A program made the translations under genes and the position numbers. From positions 1 to 64,000 of the forward strand of contig JAQMWT010000224.1 in assembly GCA_029834535.1 (NCBI GenBank): a stretch of DNA of 64,000 nt. The letters run 5' to 3'. Below are positions 39,544 to 48,280 of this stretch, piece by piece. Every line of letters starts with the position of its first letter. Position 1 is the stretch's first letter. The stretch comes from Chrysophaeum taylorii (taxonomy: Eukaryota > Sar > Pelagophyceae > Pelagomonadales > Pelagomonadaceae). The notes under the pieces are model-generated. The model was not told the origin of the DNA and did not search any database. It was given only the letters and a program-made list of their open reading frames with translations.

Positions 39544-40844
39544 CTCGGGACGTTGTTCACTTCAAATGGTGCTGCTGAGCGGTATAAATCCCACGCTGAT
39601 TCATGTTCGACATTCGATCTGATCGATCTCCAGCGACATTCTCTGAACGAATTGTCCTCGACACCCTGGACATGTAGTTTATCCAATGGCGACGCCGGTG
39701 ACTGACCCCACCTTTCGACCGGCGAGCTTCGGACGTTTTTAGAAATATGAGGCCTATGTTGGTAGCTGACTTCGCTTATAACTCATTCGGAGTTCAAGAA
39801 GTCCGGCTGGATGTCCGAAGTGTTTGAAATTGATGCGATCGTGGCCTTGGCCTTCGTCGAGGGATCCCTCAATTTCCCCGCTTGAAGTCGAGACCTCGCT
39901 TTCGAACCTAGCCGCCCACCGAGCCCCTCTTGCTCGACTTCGTGTCAGCAATGTTTCTCCATTCACTGCGAGGCTCGAGCTTGAGGTTCCGTACTAGAAT
40001 CCAGATGAACGATATATAGTACGTAATATGGACCGACCCCCTCGGAAATCTGAAGCGCAGCTGCATCGCTGCTGTTGACCTGCGTACGTGTGTTTTGTCT
40101 CTGTCTTTCTCTTCCCCTGCGATCCTCCATTCCGCGCCTGGGAGTTTCGTGCCAATGCAGGTAAGAAAGGCCGTGCGGCCATAATTGCGGCACTGCGTTC
40201 AGCGGCAGTGTCCTTTCGTGGTCATGATGTTGCCATCTCGCGTCCGTGTCCCACGGTCGGGGGTCTCAAAGGCAAGTGCAATGTCTCACGTGGTGAGTCA
40301 TACAACTGTTACTAACGAGACTTATTCGTTGTGATCCGTGAACGAGCGATAGCAGACTACGTTTTCGTTAGTAGTTAAAGGTCCTGACTGCAAGGGCAGA
40401 ATGTTTGCCTTTTGAGGTATCATCGTATCCAATTGTATCTAGCGATGAATGTGCTTCCTTTTCTGTACACGCGGTTGCGCAGACAAGACATCTCGAAGCA
40501 GTCTACACGAGAACAACGATCGTCGTTCGTGTGCTCGCCAGCGGGTTGCGCGAGTGGTGGCTTGGTGCGCGAATATATCGTCGCGTTCCAAGTGTTGTTG
40601 TTCACGGTGCTGCGAGAATGATGGTCTGGAGGCGTTTCTTCAAAGAGAGCGATTGTTCGCCACAGTACGCGACGGTGTCCTCCCTCCCTAAAGTTCGCTT
40701 GTGAGCAATGACGCAGGTCTCCATCGTCGGATAGAGGGTCGTTCCTATCCAGGCGCGATAGCCGAGTCGGCGGACTGCGCTTTTTCGGCGTCTCTCTTCG
40801 TTCGCTCAACCTCGAGGCATTGTTGACCTCGTCGCAGGTGGGCG
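39544..40844. other. Gene-free interval
   Basis: 1.3 kb without a supportable gene. Small open frames overlap on both strands. CGTCGCAG just before the ATG at 40845 looks like a splice acceptor, so the F-box gene may have an upstream exon here that I cannot identify. Confidence 0.4.
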
Positions 40845-42023
40845 ATGTGTTCGGGAGGGCGCGTTCGTGTGTCTCAGACAGAGAAGCACGAGGAAGAGAC
40901 ACCAAAATACCGGCAATGCCGCAGTCCGCGCTCGGGATGTCCGTGGTCGCCGGTCCGACCGACAAAACTCCCCCCGATCGAGTTTGACCCGGCTTCGTTT
41001 GAAACAACAACCGAGATTGTTTGCCTGGACCTCGCTGAAGAGCTCCCGCTGGATGTGATCCTGCGCATGCTGTTTTTCCTTGGCGTGCCACAATTCTCGG
41101 TGATCTCGTGCGTAAGCTCGCGCTGGCACCAGGTCGCATCGACTGACACGCTCTGGAGGGAATTCTACCGCGAGCGCTTCAACTGCGAACAGCGCTCGGT
41201 GCGGCGCGAGGACGCACCACCGACACTCGAGCTTTCCTTCGCGACACCCGCGTCAGCGCGTGAGGTGACGCAAACTGCGCCGCTCTCGCCGCGGCCGCGC
41301 GTCGTCATTCGACGAATGCGCTCCGACAGCATCACCTCCCCCACCGAAAGCGTGGCGCTGTCGCCCTCGACGCCGCGCTCGCCGCGTTCATTCAGAAGCC
41401 GCTATCAACGGCGGCTTGAGAACCCGCTCATAGGCGACGCGGTCGAGGTGTCCTGGCACGGAAAATTTAGGCTCGAGAGTTGCGAAGTTCATGCCGGCTG
41501 CGCCTGGTGGGCGGCAAACATTGTTGATAAGCTCAAGCTCCACGACGAGCACGGCGACCAATGGTGGTACAAGGTCACCTTCCCGGGCTGGCAGGGCCGC
41601 TGGGATGAGTGGGTCCCGCGCGAGCGCCTTCGCTGGCCGACCAGGCGCGTCGATCCGAGCCTCGAAAGGCCAATCAAGCCACGCGACAGCGTCGAAGTCT
41701 GGTGCAGTTCCAAGAACGTTCCCGGTGCCTGGCTCGAGGCCAAGGTCCTCAAGATCAAGAACAACAAGTACCTCATCGGTCGGGCACAAACCATCAACGG
41801 CGACCCCATATGGGTTGACCGCTCGCGCATCCGACTCTCGCCCAAGGAGGAGCGCCGACGCGAACAGCACGCCGCCCGGAATCCGATTCTCGCGAAGATT
41901 GGTTTCTGTTCTCCCAGGAGAGGATCGACCATCAACGGCAGAATGCCATCCTTTGTCGGGCGGGGATTCGTCGAAGCCGACGAGCCCACGTTTACCGATG
42001 AGGCAGATCTTCTCGAGACCTAG
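40845..42023 (+). CDS. F-box protein with chromo-barrel and Agenet/Tudor-like domains
   Basis: A 392-residue protein. An F-box lies near residues 60-112 (LPLDVILRMLFFLGVPQFSV, CVSSRWHQVASTDTLWREFY), which would link it to Skp1/Cullin ubiquitin ligases. A Ser/Pro/Arg-rich linker follows. Then comes a Tudor-knot/chromo-barrel-like domain with the typical end GDQWWYKVTFPGWQGRWDEW then VPRERLR (compare MRG15/MSL3 type), and a second Tudor/Agenet-like module (RDSVEVWCSSKNVPGAWLEA, then KVLKIKNNKYLIGR). Such modules can read methylated lysine, so a chromatin-directed ubiquitin ligase adaptor is a reasonable inference but not shown. ATG at 40845 is the first in frame; an upstream exon is possible. 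Confidence 0.8.
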   Translation: MCSGGRVRVSQTEKHEEETPKYRQCRSPRSGCPWSPVRPTKLPPIEFDPASFETTTEIVCLDLAEELPLDVILRMLFFLGVPQFSVISCVSSRWHQVASTDTLWREFYRERFNCEQRSVRREDAPPTLELSFATPASAREVTQTAPLSPRPRVVIRRMRSDSITSPTESVALSPSTPRSPRSFRSRYQRRLENPLIGDAVEVSWHGKFRLESCEVHAGCAWWAANIVDKLKLHDEHGDQWWYKVTFPGWQGRWDEWVPRERLRWPTRRVDPSLERPIKPRDSVEVWCSSKNVPGAWLEAKVLKIKNNKYLIGRAQTINGDPIWVDRSRIRLSPKEERRREQHAARNPILAKIGFCSPRRGSTINGRMPSFVGRGFVEADEPTFTDEADLLET

Positions 42024-42856
42024 TGACCGCACCATTCTTTGAGGTAAGACAGCTGCTTATGGCGCGATTACCGACTCACTTGCTTGAGTGATATCGCAGT
42101 TACACGGCTTGCCTCAGATTGCAACAACGACAGGTTCGAAGAGCTGACCCGGTATTCTTCTTTTCTACCCCTCTGGTCTTTTCCTCTTCCGACCACGATT
42201 CGTCGTGTCGTTAGCGCAACATAAGCTCGTCGAGTGTCCTACGTTGGTTACAATCGTGACTTGTTCACTCTCCAATACTGCAACTCTCGGCTTCGTTGGA
42301 CTTTACCGACCCCGCCTTTCGTATGCTGCACGCGCGCGCGCGCTCAAAGACGGAGCGTGACATCGATGCTTCCCGTTCTTCTGTACTTGCTTGTCCAATT
42401 CCCAAAATAACAACCTATGCCCTCCTGATGCGCGGCGGCGGTGGATAGTGTCCCCATTATCAGGCTTGCCGGCAGCCCATGAAGACACTTCGCCGTTCAG
42501 TTTCAGCTGACCATGTCTAACCACAGTGCTCGAATGTGTGTGTGTGTGCGCGAGCGCGCGTACATACATTTGTATACTTTAGATCGCTGCGTCCTTGGTG
42601 CCAACTAACTACCTGCGAAAGATGAGCTTTTAACCAAGTAGCGCGGGAGGTTTGTGTAGTTGCATTCCCGCTTGTTACAAGGCTACGAGAAAGAAAGTTT
42701 CTCGACTTCTTTCGAGGGGCTAAATTGAAATGGCGGGTCTTTTCGAAAGATGGGTGGCTTCGTGTGGTTGGCAATAATACTGGTGGGGCGGGGTGACTGT
42801 CTGTCTCAGAAGAATTCTCGTGCCGTTATTCTCGGAGTGAGGCTCGAGGCTCCAGT
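42024..42856. other. Gene-free interval
   Basis: Contains a short (GT)n/(GC)n tract near 42530-42560 and GCGCGCGCGC near 42331. No gene, RNA or repeat family is supported. Confidence 0.4.
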
Positions 42857-43645
42857 TCAATCCATGTCGTCATAACTCTGTTGTGCTGTACGGAGCGGGA
42901 AGACTATAGGCCTACTTTTCAGTTCCTTGACATGGATAACGAGGCGAACATCGGGTCTCGCAAGGCTAAACGCCAATGACGCAACGGGAAATGGAACCTC
43001 TTCCAAGGCGCAAAATCCGCGGCGTTTGGCCCATTCTCGCATCGAGTAGCGCGAAGAGGGGATGCACAAAGACAACTTGGTCGACCCGTCGACTGTTGCT
43101 GCGTCTACCACTCGCTCGAGGAGCCGCTGGCCGACGCATAATCCACGGAACCTGCGTTGGACGGCTAAAAACCTCAGAGCCGCAAGATTTGCCGTCATCG
43201 AGAAGCATGCGACACCCAACAGGCAGCCGTCCCTCGCGGCTTCGACGCACATCCAGCGACACATTGAGTCTTGAAGCATTGCTTCAATAGTGGCGGCGTC
43301 TACGAGCTGTCCCTTCCGGAACGCTTCCGGGTGCGGCCATTCCTCATCTTGGTACGCTTCGTTGAGAAGCTCGCAGATAAGGCCGGCATATTTCTTGTCC
43401 GAACAGACGGCGAGAGGAGACTTGGCCCCGGCTCCAATCTCCACAAACGCAAGCGACTGCGCAATCATTTGCACCGCGTCTTCGCGTCCACGAATTAGCT
43501 TCTCCTCGGCTTCTGTCAGCGGCCGCGTCGGCTCGGTGCACTCATCCTCGTCTGTACACCACTTTGATGCTGGGAGTTGTCCCTCGCCCACATCACGGAC
43601 TCGCTGCACAAACTTTGCATCGGACGCCACCCGTTGATGAAACAT
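42857..43645 (-). CDS. GNAT-family N-acetyltransferase
   Basis: A 262-residue single-exon protein. The second half is a GCN5-related acetyltransferase fold: CLLGVACFSMTANLAALRFL (beta4), then AVQRRFRGLCVGQRLLERVV, where RRFRGLCVGQRL is motif A that binds the acetyl-CoA pyrophosphate (usual consensus Q/RxxGxG/A), and later YSMREWAKRRGFCALEEVPF. The N-terminal 90 residues are not assigned. These enzymes acetylate amines on proteins or small molecules; substrate unknown. ATG at 43645 chosen over an upstream in-frame TTG. It overlaps many short plus-strand frames, which are shadows. Confidence 0.8.
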   Translation of the reverse strand: MFHQRVASDAKFVQRVRDVGEGQLPASKWCTDEDECTEPTRPLTEAEEKLIRGREDAVQMIAQSLAFVEIGAGAKSPLAVCSDKKYAGLICELLNEAYQDEEWPHPEAFRKGQLVDAATIEAMLQDSMCRWMCVEAARDGCLLGVACFSMTANLAALRFLAVQRRFRGLCVGQRLLERVVDAATVDGSTKLSLCIPSSRYSMREWAKRRGFCALEEVPFPVASLAFSLARPDVRLVIHVKELKSRPIVFPLRTAQQSYDDMD

Positions 43646-43740
43646 AACGCGACGGCGCGGCGGTGACACCAGGGGTTTTGATTGCAAAGAGGATGGGTTA
43701 GGAGGGTAGCATGAAGGATGTGGGTGGGTTCGTGGGGTAT

Positions 43741-43784
43741 GAGGGATGTGCCTGACGGGCGGAGATAAGTACGCGGGACCTAGT
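43741..43784 (+). repeat. 44-bp perfect repeat shared with 63497-63540
   Basis: GAGGGATGTGCCTGACGGGC, continuing through AGATAAGTACGCGGGACCTA to GT, is found as an exact reverse complement at 63497-63540. In both places it lies upstream, in the same relative orientation, of a Helitron-like helicase relic. Confidence 0.85.
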
Positions 43785-44079
43785 CGGGGTCATCACCGAG
43801 GCGTGGGGCAGGAGGGTAACTATTGCCGACCACGTCACTATACATTCCTGGATAACACTGTGTGTAGTTACTGTGAAGTAGTAGAATCTGACAAGATTCT
43901 GAAATGTCGCTATCCTGTGTTGTCTGATTCACTGTTGACCGATTTTTTATTGAAGTGGCTTTTTTTTCAATACTCTCGGGGGCTCTTACGCCTCGGGATC
44001 CGCCCCCCGAGCCCTCCGCGCGCTGTTAGATTATTTTCGGGCGGGCGCATGCCCCCCGAACCCCCGGACGGCTGCCGAG

Positions 44080-44335
44080 TCGCCTTTCGAATCGTTGCCG
44101 CGAGCCCGGGCCTCTTTAAGGGCACGCGCTGCACATTCAAGAACATCCACCGGTACTCGCTCGAGAGAGCTGGGTCGAAGGTGAAGATGGCCGCAAGGTC
44201 GAAAACACCATCATGATCCCGGGGATCACGCTCACCACGGACGACGAGCTCCCGTTCGTCCTCCGTCAACGCCAGTTCGCAGTCCGGCCGGCCTTCGCCA
44301 TGACCGTCAACAAAAGCTCCATGGGCAGACCATGA
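44080..44335 (+). pseudogene. Helitron/PIF1-type helicase relic, C-terminal part
   Basis: Plus-strand translation gives GLFKGTRCTFKNIHRYSLE in one frame, then MIPGITLTTDDELPFVLRQR, QFAVRPAFAMTVNKSS in another. This matches the end of Helitron-encoded PIF1 helicases (NGTRxxV ... IPRIxLxPxDxxLPFxLxRRQFPVRxAFAMTINKSQGQ). At least one frameshift separates the two blocks and the motif is cut off after NKSS. Rolling-circle DNA transposons use this helicase with a Rep nuclease; no Rep domain is seen nearby. Confidence 0.7.
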
Positions 44336-44811
44336 AGAAGTCCAGCTACTGGATGGAAATGCCGCTTCCGTTGGCCCTTTTTTTGCATGGAACTGGTTCC
44401 TTATTTAGAAAAATCGAATAACCAACTAAGGCAGTACGCGACGTAACTTTCGAAGCGCCCTATGATGGTGGATGGTATTTGGAGGTTATAGTCGCATGCG
44501 CCTTCGCCATTGGCAGCGTACCTGGCCGCTGAAGATGTCGACACGTGTTCTCGCAGCAGCGGTGAAAACCTTATTAGATCAAGGGTTATCCTGGAATCAG
44601 CAGTCGTAGAGGCCAGGCGCACGAGGCCGCAAACCTTGCCCAAGAGAAGGGCGCAGTACTCCCTAGGTTTATTCGTATCCTCTGCAAGGAAAAACCATTA
44701 TTTTTTTCTGGGTGGTCTCTACGTAGTGCGACGCACGTTTGCGTTTGCCATTTCCACCGCGCACAATCTGTGGTTACGGAGCACTGGGAGTACAATAAAA
44801 ATCTCCACTAC

Positions 44812-45390
44812 TCAAGCGACTTGATCGAAGGTGAAGTGAGCGGGTCTTCGCCGCTTTTTCACGGGCCCAACGACCTCGCTTCTGGCGACGACTTCGTCGA
44901 AGGTGAAGCGGGCGGGTCTTTGTCGCTTCTTTTCGGGTCTCAGGACCTCGCGGTTGGAAGTGGGCTTGCTGCCCTCCGATTCAGAAGCGCTCACCGTCGC
45001 AATGGTTCGCATGTGGACTGGAATCTGGGGCGTTAAGATCATCACCCCACCCGTCAGTAACTCGGAGAGTTTTGCCTCGCGGCCGTCGAGCTCGGCGAGT
45101 TCGCCAAGCGGGCAGAGGCCGTGATCCGTGACCTGGCTGTGAGACTCCTCGAGTCGCTCCCGCACCGCCTTGATCATTGCTCCGTGCGGTGTGTCGACGC
45201 ACTCGACCTCGTCCTCGCAGTCAGTGTTGATCGACAGGACGTGGGGCTGCTGCGCGGGAGAGACCTTTGTGAGATCGTTCTCCGCGTTTGTGTCGTGGGG
45301 GTTGGGCGAATAAACGAAGCTCCTGTTGGCGCCACCGTGGCGGCGGTTCCTGATGACGAGCATGGTTCGTTTTTTTTTGACTACCTCCAT
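44812..45390 (-). CDS. Hypothetical basic protein with duplicated C-terminal motif
   Basis: A 192-residue single-exon open frame from the ATG at 45390, head-to-head with PPAN (45 bp between ATGs). I do not recognise a family. The C-terminus contains the same motif twice: EKKRQRPARFTFDEV and VKKRRRPAHFTFDQV, about 20 residues apart, the second ending the protein. The KKR(Q/R)RP stretches could act as nuclear localisation signals. The tight shared promoter with a ribosome-biogenesis gene may hint at a nucleolar role, which is speculation. Confidence 0.6.
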   Translation of the reverse strand: MEVVKKKRTMLVIRNRRHGGANRSFVYSPNPHDTNAENDLTKVSPAQQPHVLSINTDCEDEVECVDTPHGAMIKAVRERLEESHSQVTDHGLCPLGELAELDGREAKLSELLTGGVMILTPQIPVHMRTIATVSASESEGSKPTSNREVLRPEKKRQRPARFTFDEVVARSEVVGPVKKRRRPAHFTFDQVA

Positions 45391-45435
45391 TTTTCTTCTT
45401 TTCGTGACCGTTGATAAACGGACTGGATCGACGAA
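45391..45435. promoter_or_regulatory. 45-bp bidirectional promoter core
   Basis: Only 45 bp separate the ATGs of the hypothetical basic protein (minus) and PPAN (plus). No core motif is recognisable. Inferred from position. Confidence 0.45.
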
Positions 45436-46374
45436 ATGCCCAAGACGAAGAAGCGACGCATATCAAGTCCTCCGCCCCCGCAAGCGGCGGCGGCGACCAC
45501 AGAAAAAGACAGCGTGATTCCCCGGTCGATGATCGTGCGTCGCGGACGCGCGTCGAAGGCTATATTGGAATTGGTGTCTGATTTGCGGCACGTGATGGCG
45601 CCGAATACGGCGGAGCGGCTCCGCGAGAGCCCGTCCCATACCCTCAAGGACCTCGTAAAGGCGGCGACGACGTTGGGAGTGACCCACTTGGTGATGGTGT
45701 CGCAAGTCCAGGAGCACGTGAACCTGCGGATCGCGAGGCTGCCGGCGGGTCCGACGCTGAGTTTTAAGGTCGCGTCGTTTCAGTTGGCGCGCCGCGTTCG
45801 CGCGGAGCAGGCGAAGCCCTTCGGGAGCACGGCCGCCTTGTTGACGAGCCCGTTGTTGGTGCTCAACAATTTTTCCTCCGATGAGCCGCACATCAAGTTG
45901 CTGCGAATCGCGATGGAAGCGATGTTTCCGGCGATCGACGTCGCGACGGTCGAGCTCGCCGACTGCCGCCGCGTCGTGCTCTGCCAGTACGTCGGCGACG
46001 ATACGGTCGAAATCCGTCATTACGCGATCAAGGCCAAGCTGGTGGGTGTTTCCAAGCCGGTCCGGCAAATCCTCGAGGCCCGGCGCCCCCCCGACTTGAG
46101 CAAGCTCAAGGATGTCGCCGATTTCCTTCTCACAACAACAGAAGACGACAACGACAGACCGGCGCCGGAGGAGGATGCGAGCGTCGTGCTGCCGACAAAC
46201 TACGTCGGCCGGGGGAACGCGGCCCAACGGACCTCGAGCATCGGGCTCGCGGAGCTTGGGCCACGACTCGCGCTTCGGCTCTACAAGGTCGAGAAGGGCC
46301 TCGCTAAGGGCGACGTCCTTTTCCATGCCTTCGCTGCCCCGGAAAAAGCCGCCGCCGGCGCCGCCTCTGGGTAA
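45436..46374 (+). CDS. PPAN: PPAN/SSF1 Brix-domain ribosome biogenesis factor
   Basis: A 312-residue single-exon Brix-domain protein. The match to Peter Pan/Ssf1 runs the whole length: MIVRRGRASKAILELVSDLR then HVMAPNTAERLRE, LKDLVKAATTLGVTHLVMVS, RLPAGPTLSFKV, SPLLVLNNFSS, HIKLLRIAMEAMFPAIDV, RRVVLCQY, EIRHYAIKAKLVGVSKPVRQ, and near the end YVGRGNAAQR and SIGLAELGPRLALRLYKVEK. It acts in the nucleolus in 27S pre-rRNA processing and 60S subunit assembly. It lacks the long basic tail of animal PPAN. The stop at 46372-46374 lies within GGGTAAGT, which would also make a good splice donor, so a further 3' exon cannot be excluded. Confidence 0.95.
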   Translation: MPKTKKRRISSPPPPQAAAATTEKDSVIPRSMIVRRGRASKAILELVSDLRHVMAPNTAERLRESPSHTLKDLVKAATTLGVTHLVMVSQVQEHVNLRIARLPAGPTLSFKVASFQLARRVRAEQAKPFGSTAALLTSPLLVLNNFSSDEPHIKLLRIAMEAMFPAIDVATVELADCRRVVLCQYVGDDTVEIRHYAIKAKLVGVSKPVRQILEARRPPDLSKLKDVADFLLTTTEDDNDRPAPEEDASVVLPTNYVGRGNAAQRTSSIGLAELGPRLALRLYKVEKGLAKGDVLFHAFAAPEKAAAGAASG

Positions 46375-46464
46375 GTGTGAGTAATGTAATTGTGTGAAGA
46401 AGGGTTAGTTAGTTAGTTAATCAAAATTATTATGTGGTTCATCACCATCATCATCATCATCATC

Positions 46465-48096
46465 ATGAGCTTGTTCTGGTGGTGCGTTGCTGGCGCAGGG
46501 TACCGCGCACGGGATGCGGCCGGCCGCGCGAGTCGCGTCACGGAGGTAACGCGGGTGGAAGCATCTGCGGCGAGCGGCGAGATGCTGGTCTCGTACCTTC
46601 TCGCCGACCAGCCCGTGGTCATCCCAGGCGCCGTATCGGAGAAGACGCTCGCGAGGCTCCGCGAGACCGCGTTCTGGGCTCCGGGTCGAGCACCCAAATG
46701 GTTTCTTGAATATCTTGGCTCGCTCGAGGGCTCCCTGTCCTACGCGAACGTGTCGAGATGGGGCTGCAGACGCACGGCAAAGCAGTGCTCGGTCGCGTGG
46801 TGGTACTCGGGGGCGTCCCCTTCGTCGTGGCGAAAGAGGGGCGCGCCGGCGGGGGGCGGGAGCGGCGCGTACATCCACACGGACGCGCTGTGCGTGCCGT
46901 CGTGGTCCCTGCAGGTCGAGGGGTCGAAGGAGTGGACGTTCGCGCGTCGAACCCGGGCGGAGAACGCGGTACCGATTGGCGACGAATTCTTCGGAACGGA
47001 CGCCTACGCGACGACCCTGAGACCCGGCGACCTCATGCTCTTCTTTAACGGCTGGCACCCCCACTCGACAAACCCCGTCGCGGGCGAGGCGTTCACCGCG
47101 AGCGTTCACGGCGTCGTATCCTTCGACGACCTACCGTCGCGCCTCTGGGGGCGAGACGGCGTGCGCGCCAAGCTCAATACGTCGCTCGCAACCCCATCGA
47201 CCCGTCTCTTCTGCCCGGGGGTCCGGGAGTTTGGCGGCTTCGACGCCACAGAACCCGAACCAGACTCGCTCGACTGTCCTCTCGCGACGCCGTCGGTTTC
47301 GCGAACGCTCGGCGACGGACCCTTCGACCGGATCGCTGCTGATCTGGGGTACTTGTCGGCGCCGGCGGCGGGCGACTTTGACGGCGACGGCGATCTCGAC
47401 CTCCTTGTCGCGCAAGGCCACGGCCCGCTATCGTATTACGAGAACGTCGGCGATCCCCAAAACCCTCGCTACGAACGACGACGCGACCTTCGTCTCCAAT
47501 ACGAGGGCCGCGTCTTGCACCCCGCCCCTGCCGTCGGGCCTTCCGGAGTCATCGCGGTCGGCTTGTACGACGGCGCTATCTTGTTCGTGGGTATTGACGG
47601 TCTTCCGAAACGTCCAAACCTCGAGACTAACCTCCGGAGACCCGCGCCCCTCTTCTACGACGCCGACGGACGCGTCGACCTCCTCGTCGGATCCGAAGAA
47701 GGGAACTTTTTGCTCTACCGAGGGCCAGCTTTTGAGGAGGCTATCTCCTTGGACGCCGATGACGCCCTCCGCCGCTCTCGCGTCGTCCGCCTAGCCGCCG
47801 GCTCCGTCGGCCCGGCGACAATCCTCGTCGCCGACGGCGCTATTCCGCTCCTCCGTTACGCCGCGATGCGCGATGCCAAGCTTGTCCTTGTCGAGGACCT
47901 CCACGATTCTCCTTTGAAGCACCTTTCCCTCGATGCCCTCAACGACTTTTTCCCCGTCGAAGTCGCCGCTTACCCCTCGCCCCTCCTCGCGGACTTCGAC
48001 GGCGACGGCGTGGACGACCTTCTCCTGGGGGGTCTCTACGGCTCCCTGCTTTGGTTTCCGGGCGCCCACGCTATCCCCGCTTCTTTCCGGGACTGA
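46465..48096 (+). CDS. Secreted cupin/JmjC-like domain fused to FG-GAP (VCBS) repeats
   Basis: A single-exon protein of about 543 residues. The start at 46465 gives MSLFWWCVAGAGYRA, a short signal-like segment. An in-frame ATG at 46432 would add residues encoded by an (ATC)n microsatellite. The first half is a cupin-like fold: MLVSYLLADQPVVIPGAV, AYIHTDALCVPSWSLQVEGS then KEWTFAR (HxD metal pair), LRPGDLMLFFNGWHPHSTNP (distal His). The second half has FG-GAP/VCBS repeats with calcium loops: FDGDGDLDLLVAQGHG, YDADGRVDLLVGSEEG and FDGDGVDDLLLGGLYG, the beta-propeller type found in integrin alpha chains and many secreted proteins. A 2-oxoglutarate oxygenase acting on a secreted or lumenal target is inferred. 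It starts 90 bp after PPAN on the same strand. Confidence 0.82.
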   Translation: MSLFWWCVAGAGYRARDAAGRASRVTEVTRVEASAASGEMLVSYLLADQPVVIPGAVSEKTLARLRETAFWAPGRAPKWFLEYLGSLEGSLSYANVSRWGCRRTAKQCSVAWWYSGASPSSWRKRGAPAGGGSGAYIHTDALCVPSWSLQVEGSKEWTFARRTRAENAVPIGDEFFGTDAYATTLRPGDLMLFFNGWHPHSTNPVAGEAFTASVHGVVSFDDLPSRLWGRDGVRAKLNTSLATPSTRLFCPGVREFGGFDATEPEPDSLDCPLATPSVSRTLGDGPFDRIAADLGYLSAPAAGDFDGDGDLDLLVAQGHGPLSYYENVGDPQNPRYERRRDLRLQYEGRVLHPAPAVGPSGVIAVGLYDGAILFVGIDGLPKRPNLETNLRRPAPLFYDADGRVDLLVGSEEGNFLLYRGPAFEEAISLDADDALRRSRVVRLAAGSVGPATILVADGAIPLLRYAAMRDAKLVLVEDLHDSPLKHLSLDALNDFFPVEVAAYPSPLLADFDGDGVDDLLLGGLYGSLLWFPGAHAIPASFRD

Positions 48097-48280
48097 CTGA
48101 CTGACTGACTTACTACGAGCCACCTTCCGACGACGACGACAACGGCGGCGCAAAAAAGGTTGCGCCCGCGTGTCCTCGCTTCTCGGCGTGCCAGCACCCC
48201 CTTCTCCTAACCCTGACCCTAACCCTTATTACAATTAATCATCATAACCCGGCAGACGCGACGCGACGATAATATACTAT

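Larger units (their letters stand above)
43646..44811. other. Interval holding Helitron-like remains
   Basis: Apart from the repeats and relic listed separately, 43972-44070 is very GC-rich, with C-run/G-run inverted motifs (CGGGGGCTC, GCCCCCCGAG). No host gene is seen. Confidence 0.4.

Noticed and set aside
40750-40800. GATAGCCGAGTCGGCGG as a possible tRNA A-box
   Set aside because: No B-box or cloverleaf could be formed downstream.
46403-46420. TTAG repeats near 46.4 kb as a fourth LINE-like tail
   Set aside because: The conserved sequence that precedes the tail in the three true copies is absent; it is a plain microsatellite.
46370-46470. PPAN and the cupin/FG-GAP gene as one fused gene through GGGTAAGT
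   Set aside because: PPAN already reaches its conserved end, the next protein has its own signal-like start, and no acceptor gives a clean frame.
45463-47421. Minus-strand open frames opposite PPAN and the cupin gene
   Set aside because: Shadows with Arg/Asp-rich composition; the plus strand has clear family matches over the same span.
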